DNA of 64,000 nucleotides from Flavobacteriales bacterium UBA5040 (GCA_002415135.1 DIBY01000022.1:1-64000), one strand, 5' to 3'. Counted from the stretch's first letter, positions 1-8,645 are shown. The notes: generated from the letters alone by a model not told the origin. Translations and numbers: made by a program.

Positions 1-89
1 AGTTTAAAAATAGTAAAAAGTTATTTCCGAAAAAGGTTTGAGCTTTTGAAGGCTAAAAATTTTTAAGAATAACTTTTAAACTTAAACAG
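1..89. other. AT-rich edge segment with no gene
   Basis: AT-rich sequence between the window edge and the end of the IS110 remnant. On the minus strand it would be the 3' flank of the transposase, so it may still lie inside the element. I see no terminal repeat, tRNA or open frame. Confidence 0.4.
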
Positions 90-988
90 TTAGTGAAACA
101 CTAGAATTTTTAAGTTTTTCTGATAATCTTGTTGATATGCAATTTTGTTTTTCACAACACCAAAACAAATTCTCGGGAGTTTATTACAGACTGCGATCAA
201 TGCTACTTTTTTTGGTTTCCCTTTTGCGAGGAGTCGCAGATAAAGTTCTTTGCAAGGCGCGTTATGTTTCATAGCCGTCCAGGAACAAACATACAGCATA
301 CCTCTTATATGAGTTTTAGAAGTTCTGCATTTACCTGGAGAATAGGATGCTGAAGTGAAGTTTTCTCCCCAATTCCCGATACACTTTGTATTAAACTTTT
401 TATTTCTTTAAATTCTTCATCCTGAAGTTTTGGAAGACGCGTCTCTACTTCGTGAATTTCTTTTTCTAACTGTTTAAGTCTTTTCTCATAATGCTTTTCA
501 GTATTTGGATTGAGATGAGGGTTGTAACGAAGCGCTTTGAGTTTCACCGCATATCGACGTTTTTCTTCCTCAAGATCATTCAGCAGTTTTATTTCCTGAT
601 CCAGATGTTCAATTTGAATACTCTTGGGTACATAAATCTCTGGTCGGAACATTTCTCCATAAAGTCTGATCAGTTTAGCATCTTCCGCATCGGTTTTGGT
701 GATGATATTCTTCATCCTGGAAAAATGTTTTACAGACATGCAGTTGATCAGGCTGGATTCAAAACCTTTAGATAACGAGAGATGAAGAACACGACTACTG
801 TAATTACCAGTCGCCTCAATAACGAAGCAATAATCTTCTGTAGAGATCTTCTTAAGAAAAGCTAAAATCGAACGCTGATTGTTTTCGATGTTATGAACTT
901 GATTTTTATCACATCGGTCATTAAAACTCACTGTTAAAAATTTTGCTCCGACATCAACACCAATCACTTTTTTTAATAAATTTGACAT
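90..988 (-). pseudogene. IS110-family transposase, disrupted by internal deletion and frameshift
   Basis: Remnant of an IS110-family DEDD transposase. The N-terminal piece (988 to 305, 227 residues) keeps the RuvC-like catalytic residues: Asp12 in GVDVG, Glu58 in VIEATGNY, and Asp100/Asp103 in TDAED. A charged helical linker follows at about residues 118-195, then the start of the Transposase_20 domain (SGIGEKTS). The frame is then lost. The C-terminal end (MLYVCSWTAMKHN, then GKPKKVALIAVCNK) continues in another frame from about 355 to 90. Joining the two frames leaves a gap of roughly 50-70 residues compared with intact family members. The missing part covers the central Transposase_20 region, which should carry the catalytic serine. 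The protein is therefore almost certainly inactive. What is seen is the frame break and the missing block; that the serine lies in the missing block is inferred from family knowledge. Confidence 0.88.
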
Positions 989-1024
989 ACAATTTGTTTT
1001 TAAAAAGAGGTTTTCTTCTGATCC

Positions 1025-1212
1025 ACCATGGTAAAAGTTCTCACCAACAATGGTCTATTCGGATTTGGAAGAAAATAGCAGCAGGGGAATAAAATAGCGG
1101 GCGATATCTAAGTATCAGGGAAACGTCGGCCTTTATCCTGCTGCTTTTACTCTTTGGTTAATTTTATTAACCAAATTATTAATTATTTTTCTCATTGCAA
1201 ACTTACCATGGT
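1025..1212 (-). ncRNA. Candidate IS110 bridge-RNA-like structured region
   Basis: Noncoding region directly upstream of the IS110 transposase remnant, where IS110-group elements encode their bridge RNA. It is closed by a 10-base inverted repeat, ACCATGGTAA at 1025-1034 against TTACCATGGT at 1203-1212. Inside are a 9-base stem (1077-1085 with 1137-1145, loop about 51 bases) and a 10-base hairpin with a 3-base loop (1153-1175). The span of 188 bases is close to the roughly 180-base IS621 bridge RNA. The inverted repeats are seen directly; the RNA identity is inferred from position and size. Strand is assigned from the transposase. It could instead be only a transposase-binding end. Confidence 0.35.
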
Positions 1213-1332
1213 AGTGGCATCCTTTTTTGCCTAACCCGATGTGAATTTTAGTCGAATAAAAATATTAGGCAAAAAAGATACAGCGGACAGCGGGACAGGA
1301 CTGGTAAGAAGCAAAATGCTTGATGCTCTTTA
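1213..1332 (+). repeat. REP-like dispersed repeat, truncated copy A
   Basis: Contains the family hallmarks AGTGGCATCC plus a T-run, an inverted arm (GCCTAA and TTAGGC), then AAAAAAGATACAGCGG, ACAGCGGGA and a GATGCTC-like end. The same order of blocks is found at 55507-55601 and, more degenerate, at 13052-13138 and on the minus strand near 45738-45880. The left part of the element is missing here: the 10-base end of the IS110 structured region lies immediately upstream of AGTGG. Confidence 0.65.
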
Positions 1333-1547
1333 ATTGAGAATATGATTTTGTTTTTTATACTTAATCCGTTTGTATCTAACCAATAATTTTGCGGAAGCAA
1401 TTTTAAAGGTTACGGACGATCATCTCGAAGATTTGTACCTCTTTTTAACTTGTTTGTGCAAGAGACCATGTCTGATCGAATTATCAAGAAGAAGGTTGTA
1501 ACAAGATGGATGGGACATTAAATTGCTCATTTTCTCTATGTAGATTT
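1333..1547. other. Intergenic stretch with no supported gene
   Basis: About 215 bases between the repeat and the 3' end of the Omp85-like gene. One plus-strand frame stays open from 1346 to the stop at 1499-1501 (peptide contains KVTDDHLEDLYLF), but it has no start codon and I do not recognise it. It could be a gene fragment. No clear terminator or RNA is seen. Confidence 0.35.
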
Positions 1548-3179
1548 TTAAAATCTACTCAATATTCCCCAATGAATTTTAGTATCTCCAAACTTTATCG
1601 GATTACCGAATTCGTTTCCATTTGAAATCTGAAAACTCATTAACCCAATCGGTAGAATGAAATTAAATCCCAATCCGAAACTGTAAAGTTTTGGTTTTAA
1701 ACCAAGGTTTTTATTTTGTAATTCTCCGTACTGCGCAAAGACATCGAAGAAGGCTTGGTTACCAACTAAGTAACGATACTCGGCGGTTCCATAATAATAG
1801 AAATCTGCGTAAAGAGCGTTTTCATTGAATCCCCGAAAAGAATTCCATCCTCCAAAGCGCAATAGTTCGTTGATTGCAAAGTTATTTTTGGAGTTTAATA
1901 GCGCGCTTTCTGCTCTTAAGTTTAAATAGTTATTTCCTTTGATATGAAAATTTCGCTCGCCAGAAATGAAGAAATTAGTTTGGTTTGCGATGATGTCTTC
2001 AGCAGAATAATTGGTGGTGATATAATCCGCTTCGGCTCTGATTCTCGTTTTGTGTAAAAATAATTCAACCTCCGAAGGTTCGGAATAGTCATACCACAAT
2101 CCAAGTCCTTTCTTGTTATAATCTCTTCCCTGAACATAAAGGGAATCAAGAACTGTCGAAGTTTCGAACGTGCCACGCAATCCAATTTTTTGCTTACTGT
2201 TTAAATGAAGATAAAATGCTGGTGTGAGTTTTACATTGGCATAAGTAGAATCTTGTCGGAAAATATTAACTTTAAAATTTCCTCCAATATTTGATTTAAA
2301 TAAATAGGGAATATCGGTTTGCAGATCGAAAGTTTGTCCTTTATCTGGATTTCGCTGCCAGAAAATATTCACGGTTTCAAAACCATTAAACATATTTCTG
2401 AAGTTCAGATTCAAGCTTCCATTAAAAGTAAACTTCTCTGTTTTATCGTTTCCAAAACCGATCACGCCATCAAATGAATTCGATTTTTTCTTCTGCGCAA
2501 AAAGGAACACATTAGTAGAATCTTTTGTAAATAAAGTTTGTGGTGCTTTATCCAAAAGTATAAAAGGGTGATTCTGCAACGACTGATTTAATTTCGCTAA
2601 AATATTTTCCTGGTAATTTTTACCCAGATATTCTTTTTCTAAATTCTTTGTAAAACGTTTTGGGACTTTTTCATATCCTTTAAAAACAATTCCGTCAATT
2701 TTCCGTTGATCACTTTTTATGACTGAAAGTTCTACTTGTGGAATATCACCTTTCATTCCTTTAAATTGAGATTTTACACGATTAAAAACAAAACCTTGAC
2801 TTCTGTATTTCTCGCTTATTTCCTTTTTTAAGGAGTCTAAATCTTTGGTGAAAAACTGTGGTTGATATTTAAAGTTCCTTATCGTTTCCTCATCAAGTCG
2901 AACTTCAGCTTGATTATAATTTTTACCTTTGTCAAAGAAGATTTGAGTGAGATTTCCATCTTTGTTCACCTTTTTAACTTCAGTAAAATAATAATAATTC
3001 TGAGTTAAGGAATCCAGGAATTTCACCGCAGCAGTAGAATCTTTTGCCAACGTTTTTTTATCGGTTTGGATATCGATGAGCCAATATTCTTTCGCTTGTG
3101 CTTTCAAAAAAACACAGGCAAAAAGCAGGAAAAGTGGAAGTAGGATTTTCAATGAAATTGTTTCTCTGTTTGAACTCAA
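1548..3179 (-). CDS. Short Omp85-like (BamA/TamA/ShlB-type) outer membrane protein
   Basis: A 543-residue protein with an N-terminal signal segment (about residues 9-29, ending KAQA) and a C-terminal beta-barrel. Residues 35-160 look like degenerate POTRA-type modules, and one clearer POTRA-like stretch (GIVFKGYEKVPKRF) begins near residue 163. From about 235 onward the sequence alternates in beta-strand fashion. The Omp85 conserved loop is visible as GGWNSFRGFNENAL, in the place of the family (V/I)RGF motif, and the chain ends in an aromatic residue (LSRF), as barrel proteins do. It is much shorter than BamA (about 800) or TamL (785 in this window). It stands alone, divergent from nadD with a 95-base gap. 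The family is clear; whether it secretes, inserts or transports anything cannot be told from the sequence. Confidence 0.8.
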   Translation of the reverse strand: MSSNRETISLKILLPLFLLFACVFLKAQAKEYWLIDIQTDKKTLAKDSTAAVKFLDSLTQNYYYFTEVKKVNKDGNLTQIFFDKGKNYNQAEVRLDEETIRNFKYQPQFFTKDLDSLKKEISEKYRSQGFVFNRVKSQFKGMKGDIPQVELSVIKSDQRKIDGIVFKGYEKVPKRFTKNLEKEYLGKNYQENILAKLNQSLQNHPFILLDKAPQTLFTKDSTNVFLFAQKKKSNSFDGVIGFGNDKTEKFTFNGSLNLNFRNMFNGFETVNIFWQRNPDKGQTFDLQTDIPYLFKSNIGGNFKVNIFRQDSTYANVKLTPAFYLHLNSKQKIGLRGTFETSTVLDSLYVQGRDYNKKGLGLWYDYSEPSEVELFLHKTRIRAEADYITTNYSAEDIIANQTNFFISGERNFHIKGNNYLNLRAESALLNSKNNFAINELLRFGGWNSFRGFNENALYADFYYYGTAEYRYLVGNQAFFDVFAQYGELQNKNLGLKPKLYSFGLGFNFILPIGLMSFQISNGNEFGNPIKFGDTKIHWGILSRF

Positions 3180-3274
3180 TATATCGGCGTTTATTATACG
3201 TTTAGCAATATTTTTTTACCTTTATAAAATTAATCGTTTTCAAAAGAATGACGGCTATTCATTACTTTTTATCT

Positions 3275-3859
3275 ATGAAAAAAATTGGTTTATTTTTCGG
3301 GAGTTTTAATCCCATTCACATTGGTCATTTGATTTTGGCGAATTACATTATTGAAAATACGGATATGGATGAACTTTGGTTTGTCGTTAGTCCGCAAAAT
3401 CCGTTTAAAGATAAAAAATCTTTACTGAAAGATCATAACCGTTTAGATATGGTTCAGCATGCGTTGAAAAATTATCCAAAACTGCGTGCTTCTAATGTTG
3501 AATTTTCTTTGCCAGTTCCCAGTTATACGATTGATACATTGACTTATCTGCATGAAAAACATCCAGATTACTCTTTCTCTTTAATTATGGGCGAAGATAA
3601 TTTAAACGGACTTTCTAAATGGAAGAATGCAGATACTTTAATTAAAAATCACCATATCATCGTTTATCCAAGAGTTTTTGATGAAGCAAAAAAAGAAAGT
3701 GATTATTTACAACATGAAAATATTTCTTTAATTAAAGCACCCATCATCGAACTTTCTGCTACCGAAATTCGCAACATGATTAAAGAAGGAAAGAACGTAC
3801 GACCGATGTTGCCACCAGAAGTTTTCGACTATCTGGATGGAAGTAATTTTTATAAATAG
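3275..3859 (+). CDS. nadD: Nicotinate-nucleotide adenylyltransferase
   Basis: Transfers AMP from ATP to nicotinate mononucleotide to form deamido-NAD, in cytoplasmic NAD synthesis. The nucleotidyltransferase signature GSFNPIHIGH lies near the N-terminus, and the second signature (SATEIRNMI, the ISSTxIR block) near the C-terminus. The length of 194 residues is normal for the family. A longer frame starts at 3248, but the ATG at 3275 (MKKIGLFFG) places the first beta-strand right at the N-terminus as in other NadD proteins, so I use it. A second NAD-salvage gene, pncB, lies about 52 kb away in this window. Confidence 0.95.
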   Translation: MKKIGLFFGSFNPIHIGHLILANYIIENTDMDELWFVVSPQNPFKDKKSLLKDHNRLDMVQHALKNYPKLRASNVEFSLPVPSYTIDTLTYLHEKHPDYSFSLIMGEDNLNGLSKWKNADTLIKNHHIIVYPRVFDEAKKESDYLQHENISLIKAPIIELSATEIRNMIKEGKNVRPMLPPEVFDYLDGSNFYK

Positions 3860-3889
3860 AAAAAATTTTTAATCCCATGTTTTAATCCT

Positions 3890-3897
3890 TAAATTTG
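3890..3897 (+). promoter_or_regulatory. Promoter -7 box upstream of the DUF3817 gene
   Basis: TAAATTTG matches the Bacteroidota -7 consensus TAnnTTTG, 39 bases before the start codon at 3936. A T-rich block sits near the expected -33 position but is not a convincing TTTG. Confidence 0.5.
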
Positions 3898-3935
3898 CCT
3901 ATTAACTTGCTACAGCGAGTTTTTAAATTACATCT

Positions 3936-4277
3936 ATGAATTTTATCGAAAATTTTTTCGCCAAATATAGCCAAGAGCAAATTGACAAATGGTTTAAACA
4001 AATTTGTGTAGCAGAAGCGATCTCTTGGTTATTTCTGTTCAGCGCCATGGTTTGGATCCGATATGATCGGGAAGGATTTTTACCCACAATTTACATTATC
4101 ATTATCGGTAATATCCACGGTTTATTTTTTTCCCTTTATTTACTGTTGCTTTTCAATGCGAAAAAGATTTACGAATGGGATGAAGAAGATACCGTCTTCG
4201 CTTTACTTTCTGCCTTTTTCCCTTTTGCCACTATTTGGGTTGATAAAAAGTTAGCACGTTTCGACAGGGAAGAATAG
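3936..4277 (+). CDS. DUF3817 family small membrane protein
   Basis: A 113-residue inner-membrane protein with three predicted hydrophobic segments, at about residues 25-42, 50-73 and 85-102. The features match DUF3817: a charged N-terminal helix, GNIHGLFFSLYLLLL in the second segment (family H-G motif), and a third segment (LLSAFFPFATIWVDKKL) ending in basic residues. No enzymatic residues are apparent and the function of the family is unknown. It has its own -7 box and is followed by a strong terminator, so it is probably monocistronic. Confidence 0.8.
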   Translation: MNFIENFFAKYSQEQIDKWFKQICVAEAISWLFLFSAMVWIRYDREGFLPTIYIIIIGNIHGLFFSLYLLLLFNAKKIYEWDEEDTVFALLSAFFPFATIWVDKKLARFDREE

Positions 4278-4303
4278 TTTTCTACAAAAAAGACCATCAA
4301 TTA

Positions 4304-4329
4304 AGAGCAGATTTTTCTGCTCTTTTTTT
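4304..4329 (+). terminator. Rho-independent terminator after the DUF3817 gene
   Basis: Inverted repeat AGAGCAG / CTGCTCT with a 6-base loop, followed by a run of T. Confidence 0.85.
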
Positions 4330-4454
4330 GTTAAATGATGTAATACATTATCTTTTTAAATTGTATGCTATGTAAGTCTTTAGATATTTATAAATTTTTA
4401 GCGCTGACTATCAACGTTTTAAATTTAAAAACAAATAATTAGTAGTACTTTGTA

Positions 4455-4486
4455 TTGCATAATACTAAAAAGATTATATATCTTTG
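4455..4486 (+). promoter_or_regulatory. Promoter of the TonB-receptor-like gene
   Basis: TTG at 4455-4457 and TATCTTTG at 4479-4486, 21 bases apart, match the Bacteroidota -33/-7 arrangement. The leader to the start at 4604 is about 110 bases, unusually long for this window, and contains AGGAGGAAG near 4525. The rest of 4330-4603 is AT-rich, with no gene or clear structure. Confidence 0.6.
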
Positions 4487-4603
4487 CATAGTAAGATTCT
4501 AAAAAACTAAAAACTAAAATAAAAGGAGGAAGTAAAAACGAGAACTGATAACCAAATCAAAAACTAATAACTCAACTTCCTTCTTTTTTTAAAACTCTAG
4601 ACC

Positions 4604-6820
4604 ATGAAAAAACTATTAATTTCTCTATCTCTCCTTACCGGTTTCGTTGCATTCGCTCAAAAAGGACCAAAATCTGATTCATCAAAAGTGAAAGATATTC
4701 AAGAAGTTGTGATGACCAAAAAGGTTTTCAAAAAAGAAAGCGACCGATTTGTTTATGATGTTGCTGCCTCGCCGGTTGCAAAGGGAAATACCGCTTTCGG
4801 GCTTTTAAAAGAAACTCCACTGGTTTCTTCCACCGATGATAGGACTTTAAGAATTGCGGGAAAATCCAATGCAGTAATTTACATTAACGGTCGTGTAACC
4901 CAAATGGATGCTGACGGTCTGGTAGAATTTTTGAAAAATATGCCGGCAGAAAATATTCAAAAAATAGAAGTGATCACCATGCCCGGAAGTGAATTCAATG
5001 TGGAATCCACAGACGGAATCATCAATATCGTTCTTAAAAAGAAAGCCACCGATGGTTTGAATGGAAATTTAAGATTGACGAACGAACAAAATTACTATAA
5101 CGCTACCGGAGCTGGCGTAAGTCTCAACTATAGAAAAGATAAATTAGGAGTCAGTGCGAATGTTAATACCAGCGAAAATATTGACGAAAAATATTTCATT
5201 CTTACCAATGGTAACCAAAATGCAAGCAACCGTTCTGAAGGGAATATGACCGATCCCAATAAAAATTTAGGCGGTTATTTAAACATAGATTATCAACTCA
5301 ACGATAAAAGTAGTTTAGCGTTAACGTATAATTCGAGAGCCAACAAGAGCAATAATTCGACGATCAATTTTTTCAATACGATCAAAAATAATTTAACAAA
5401 TGAGGTACAGTATTCCTGGACCAGAAGTAAAGAAGATGCGAGATCTTATAATAATTCAGCCAACTTAAATTATGAATTGAAAACGGATACTTTAGGAAGT
5501 AAACTCAATTTGAATATTGCGGGATTGTTGTATAAAAGATTTCAAACTTCTAATAATTCGACGTTTATTGCTGATCGTAATCAAAATCAATTGAATCAAA
5601 CTTTACTGATTGAACAGAATCAACCTCAAATCATCAATAATTTTTCGGCAACAGCAGATTATATTAAAAAATTCAAAAATGAGTTCACGGTGGCATTAGG
5701 TGGAAATTTTAATAGAACGAATACCGATAACGACACGCAGTATAACGCCGTCGACTTTCGTACCCAACTTTCGGAAGCGAATCCAAATCATTTTCTTTAT
5801 GAAGAAAATATTCTTGGAACTTATGTGACTGTTGAAAAAGTGTTCTCTCCTCAATTCTCAGGAAAGATCGGAACTCGTTTCGAGTACACGCAAAGCGAAG
5901 GGAATTCTGATAATGCTCAAGATGAAAGGCTCAGAAACATCAAAAGAAATTACAATAAATTATTGCCTTTCTTGAGTGCAAACTACGCCATTAACGACAA
6001 TAATAATATTTCGTACGCCTTTTCGAGTCGTATGAAAAGACCTTCTTTCTGGGAATTGAATCCAGTAAAAACCTTACTGACAGAATTTAATTATACTCAA
6101 AATAATCCTTTTGTTAAAGCATCCTCGATCTATTCTCATGAGTTGACATATATGTATAAAAGCTCTTATTTCCTAATCCTTAATCACAGTTTCATTAAAG
6201 ATGCAATTACAGAAGTTCCTTTGCAGGGAGTGATCGACGGTAAAAATCAGTTGCGCTACATTAGAACCAATTTCGGGAACAACCAGGAAATGAGTGCCAT
6301 GGTAGGAATGCAAAAAAGTTTCTTTAAAGGGTATTTAACATCCAATTTTAATATTGGTATACAAAGAAATGTAAATAATGCAAGTTTAAATGAAGATCCA
6401 ATAACAGGAGATATCTTTCCAGTTTACGAGAACAACAAATCATCAAACAGTTTATTAATTCAGACCAACAATAACATTCGACTCGATAAAAACAAAACCT
6501 GGTTTTTAGGCGTGAACTATTTCTATGTTGATAAACAACAGATCGAATTGGGCCAGTTGAATCAATTGATGAGTTTAGATCTTAATATTAAAAAGGTTTG
6601 GAATCAATGGACTTTCTCACTCGATTTAGATGATGTTTTAAATACGCAGCAAATTATTGTGAATGATATTCAGGATAACGGCAACTTTAACACGATTGAT
6701 CAAAATCGATATATAAGAGGAGTTAAATTAACAATGGTTTATAATTTCGGAAATCAAAAAGTGAAAAAAGTGCGGGACATCGACAGTGCTGATAAAGAGA
6801 TTAAAAACAGAACCAGATAA
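4604..6820 (+). CDS. TonB-dependent-receptor-like outer membrane beta-barrel protein
   Basis: A 738-residue protein with a clear signal peptide (MKKLLISLSLLTGFVAFAQ). A short linker leads straight into a plug-like domain at about residues 30-150 (IQEVVM, then LRIAGKSNAVIYINGR, then NIQKIEVITMPGSEF and GIINIVLKKK). The remainder is a large barrel of the OMP_b-brl_3 type. The carboxypeptidase-regulatory-like domain that often precedes the plug in related proteins is absent. The conserved IEVI and GIINI blocks suggest a transporter or receptor fold, but no SusD partner or substrate gene lies beside it, so the ligand is unknown. The C-terminus ends in basic residues rather than the usual terminal Phe. 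It has its own promoter and a terminator. Confidence 0.8.
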   Translation: MKKLLISLSLLTGFVAFAQKGPKSDSSKVKDIQEVVMTKKVFKKESDRFVYDVAASPVAKGNTAFGLLKETPLVSSTDDRTLRIAGKSNAVIYINGRVTQMDADGLVEFLKNMPAENIQKIEVITMPGSEFNVESTDGIINIVLKKKATDGLNGNLRLTNEQNYYNATGAGVSLNYRKDKLGVSANVNTSENIDEKYFILTNGNQNASNRSEGNMTDPNKNLGGYLNIDYQLNDKSSLALTYNSRANKSNNSTINFFNTIKNNLTNEVQYSWTRSKEDARSYNNSANLNYELKTDTLGSKLNLNIAGLLYKRFQTSNNSTFIADRNQNQLNQTLLIEQNQPQIINNFSATADYIKKFKNEFTVALGGNFNRTNTDNDTQYNAVDFRTQLSEANPNHFLYEENILGTYVTVEKVFSPQFSGKIGTRFEYTQSEGNSDNAQDERLRNIKRNYNKLLPFLSANYAINDNNNISYAFSSRMKRPSFWELNPVKTLLTEFNYTQNNPFVKASSIYSHELTYMYKSSYFLILNHSFIKDAITEVPLQGVIDGKNQLRYIRTNFGNNQEMSAMVGMQKSFFKGYLTSNFNIGIQRNVNNASLNEDPITGDIFPVYENNKSSNSLLIQTNNNIRLDKNKTWFLGVNYFYVDKQQIELGQLNQLMSLDLNIKKVWNQWTFSLDLDDVLNTQQIIVNDIQDNGNFNTIDQNRYIRGVKLTMVYNFGNQKVKKVRDIDSADKEIKNRTR

Positions 6821-6857
6821 TATTCATACAGGTTAATTATATTTTATTTTTTCAAAG

Positions 6858-6890
6858 AAAAACCCTTAGAATCTCTAAGGGTTTTCGTTT
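6858..6890 (+). terminator. Terminator after the outer membrane receptor gene
   Basis: Ten-base stem AACCCTTAGA / TCTAAGGGTT with a 3-base loop, followed by TTTTCGTTT. Confidence 0.8.
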
Positions 6891-6978
6891 TTCACGCGAA
6901 GTCACAAAGGAAACGGAAAGAAGTACATATTAATTTCTTTTTAAATCTAATAAAAGTCTTTGCGTTCTTTGCGTGAAA
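6890..6978. repeat. Palindromic intergenic repeat, CTTTGCGT type
   Basis: Outer arms TTTCACGC (6890-6897) and GCGTGAAA (6971-6978) are inverted repeats. The right arm contains CTTTGCGTTCTTTGCGTG. A related block, CTTTGCGTCCCTTTGCGTT, lies at 8788-8806. Such repeats are common between genes in Bacteroidota. Confidence 0.5.
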
Positions 6979-6985
6979 TATGTTT

Positions 6986-7909
6986 TTAATTCTTCGGTAA
7001 GAAAACTTCTGCCAGCATGCACCTCGCACTTCCACCGCCGTTGACTTCGATGGTATTTAAATCTGCATAAATAATTTCACAGTAAGATTCAATTTTTTCA
7101 ATCTGCTTCTTCGTTAAAGATTTGTAGGCGGTTTGGCTCATGACCAAAAACTGAGTTCCTTCTTCATTTTGAACTTGCAGCATATTTCCGGCAAACTGAT
7201 GCATTTGTTCTTCAAAGATTTCAATGACTTCTTTATCTGTAGATTTAATGACTTCTTGAACTTTTTCCCTTTCCAGTTCGTCATCAATACAATCCAGGCA
7301 AATTACTACAAACTGTTCGGCAACGCACATCATTACATTGGTGTGGTAAATTGGCAACCTTTGATTTCCGACATTTTGAAAGGAATGAAAAACGACTGGC
7401 GTGTAACCGAACTTTTCACAGAAATCGCGGAATAATCCTTCATCTAAACGCAGCGAAACAGATCCGTAAGCAATTTTAAAGTCATGATCGAAAATCATAC
7501 TTCCCGTTCCTTCCAAAAATTGATCTTCAGTTTCCGCAGAAGATAGATCTTCAACTTCATTGATGTTAAACCCTTCATCGCGAACCGTATCTAAAATATC
7601 TGAACGTCTCTCCACTCTTCTGTTCGGCGCAAACATTGGGTACAAGGCAACTCTTCCATCTTCGTGAAAACTAACCCAGTTATTTGGGAAAATAGAGTCC
7701 GGAGAATGAGGTTCCAAGGTATCTTTAATAGTGATCACCTGAATTCCTTTCTCTCGCAGTTTTTCTACAAAATTGTTGAATTCCTGAAGCGCTTTTTCCT
7801 GAATGTCGGCTTCTTTTTGTTCGACCTGAAAATAGTTGTTTTGAGCAGTTTGGGAGTTGTAACCGAAAGCGATCGGTTCTACCATCAGAACGGTATTTGC
7901 TGTTTGCAT
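6986..7909 (-). CDS. ctlX: Citrulline hydrolase of the CtlX / amidinotransferase family
   Basis: A 307-residue cytoplasmic enzyme of the guanidino-group-modifying superfamily (five-bladed beta/alpha propeller). Blocks typical of CtlX are visible: FPNNWVSFH near residue 75, EGTGSMIFD near 134, LPIYHTNVMM near 185-195 with the likely catalytic His, and GGGSARCMLAE near the C-terminus with the likely catalytic Cys. CtlX proteins are reported to hydrolyse citrulline to ornithine; that activity is inferred here. Another member of the superfamily is encoded 0.9 kb away on the same strand, with cutC between them on the opposite strand. No signal peptide. Confidence 0.8.
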   Translation of the reverse strand: MQTANTVLMVEPIAFGYNSQTAQNNYFQVEQKEADIQEKALQEFNNFVEKLREKGIQVITIKDTLEPHSPDSIFPNNWVSFHEDGRVALYPMFAPNRRVERRSDILDTVRDEGFNINEVEDLSSAETEDQFLEGTGSMIFDHDFKIAYGSVSLRLDEGLFRDFCEKFGYTPVVFHSFQNVGNQRLPIYHTNVMMCVAEQFVVICLDCIDDELEREKVQEVIKSTDKEVIEIFEEQMHQFAGNMLQVQNEEGTQFLVMSQTAYKSLTKKQIEKIESYCEIIYADLNTIEVNGGGSARCMLAEVFLPKN

Positions 7910-7982
7910 GAATAATAAGTTTTAATGAGGAGTAATCCTTTATCTCGCAAAAATACTTAAATTTATAGATAATAAAAATATC

Positions 7983-8645
7983 ATGTTAGAAATTGCTTGT
8001 TTTGAAATTACTTCTGCAGAAATCGCCTGTGAATCGATGGCTGATCGAATAGAGTTCTGCGATGATTTTGAAAAAGGCGGAACAACTCCCGACTTTTATG
8101 AGTTTATGCATCTGAAAAGACATTATCAAACTCCCGTTTATGTCATGATTCGTCCGAAAGGCGGTCCGTTTTTTTATTCCCACGCCGAATTCATTGAAAT
8201 GAAGAATAGCATTATCACTTTTAAAGAAGGCGGCGCTAATGGTTTCGTGTTTGGAATTCTAACGTCGAATAATGAAATTGATGAAGCTAGAAATAAAGAA
8301 TTAATTGAACTGGCTGGCGAAACGCCGTGTACTTTTCATCGGGCTTTTGACCGAACAGCAGATTTAGAAAAATCAATTCAAACTTTGATTAAATTAGGTT
8401 TTAAAACCGTTCTAACTTCTGGCGGTAAAAAATCTGCCATGGAAGGAAAAGACGCGTTGCAATCTTTAGTTCAGAATTATTCCGATAAAATAGAAATTCT
8501 TATTGGTGGCGGCGTACGTTCTGAAAACATTGAAGAATTGAAAAAGTTTACTGGCGGAAAAAGTTTTCATTCTTCAGGAATCTTAAAATACGACACTTTC
8601 GTAACGAATGATGAAATTAAGAAACTTAAAAAGTTGTGTTCTTAG
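7983..8645 (+). CDS. cutC: CutC family protein (copper homeostasis)
   Basis: A 220-residue TIM-barrel protein of the CutC family. Characteristic blocks are ADRIEFCDDFEKGGTTP near residue 20, VMIRPKGGPF near 54, TFHRAFDRT near 117 and VLTSGGKKSA near 140. The length is slightly below the E. coli protein (about 248). CutC was named for copper tolerance in E. coli, but its biochemical role is unsettled, and I see no copper-binding Cys/His cluster or neighbouring copper gene. It lies between two minus-strand guanidino hydrolase genes and is probably transcribed alone. Confidence 0.9.
   Translation: MLEIACFEITSAEIACESMADRIEFCDDFEKGGTTPDFYEFMHLKRHYQTPVYVMIRPKGGPFFYSHAEFIEMKNSIITFKEGGANGFVFGILTSNNEIDEARNKELIELAGETPCTFHRAFDRTADLEKSIQTLIKLGFKTVLTSGGKKSAMEGKDALQSLVQNYSDKIEILIGGGVRSENIEELKKFTGGKSFHSSGILKYDTFVTNDEIKKLKKLCS

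Noticed and set aside
491..775. Plus-strand open frame opposite the transposase
   Set aside because: Antisense shadow of the IS110 gene with low-complexity Phe/Ile-rich sequence.
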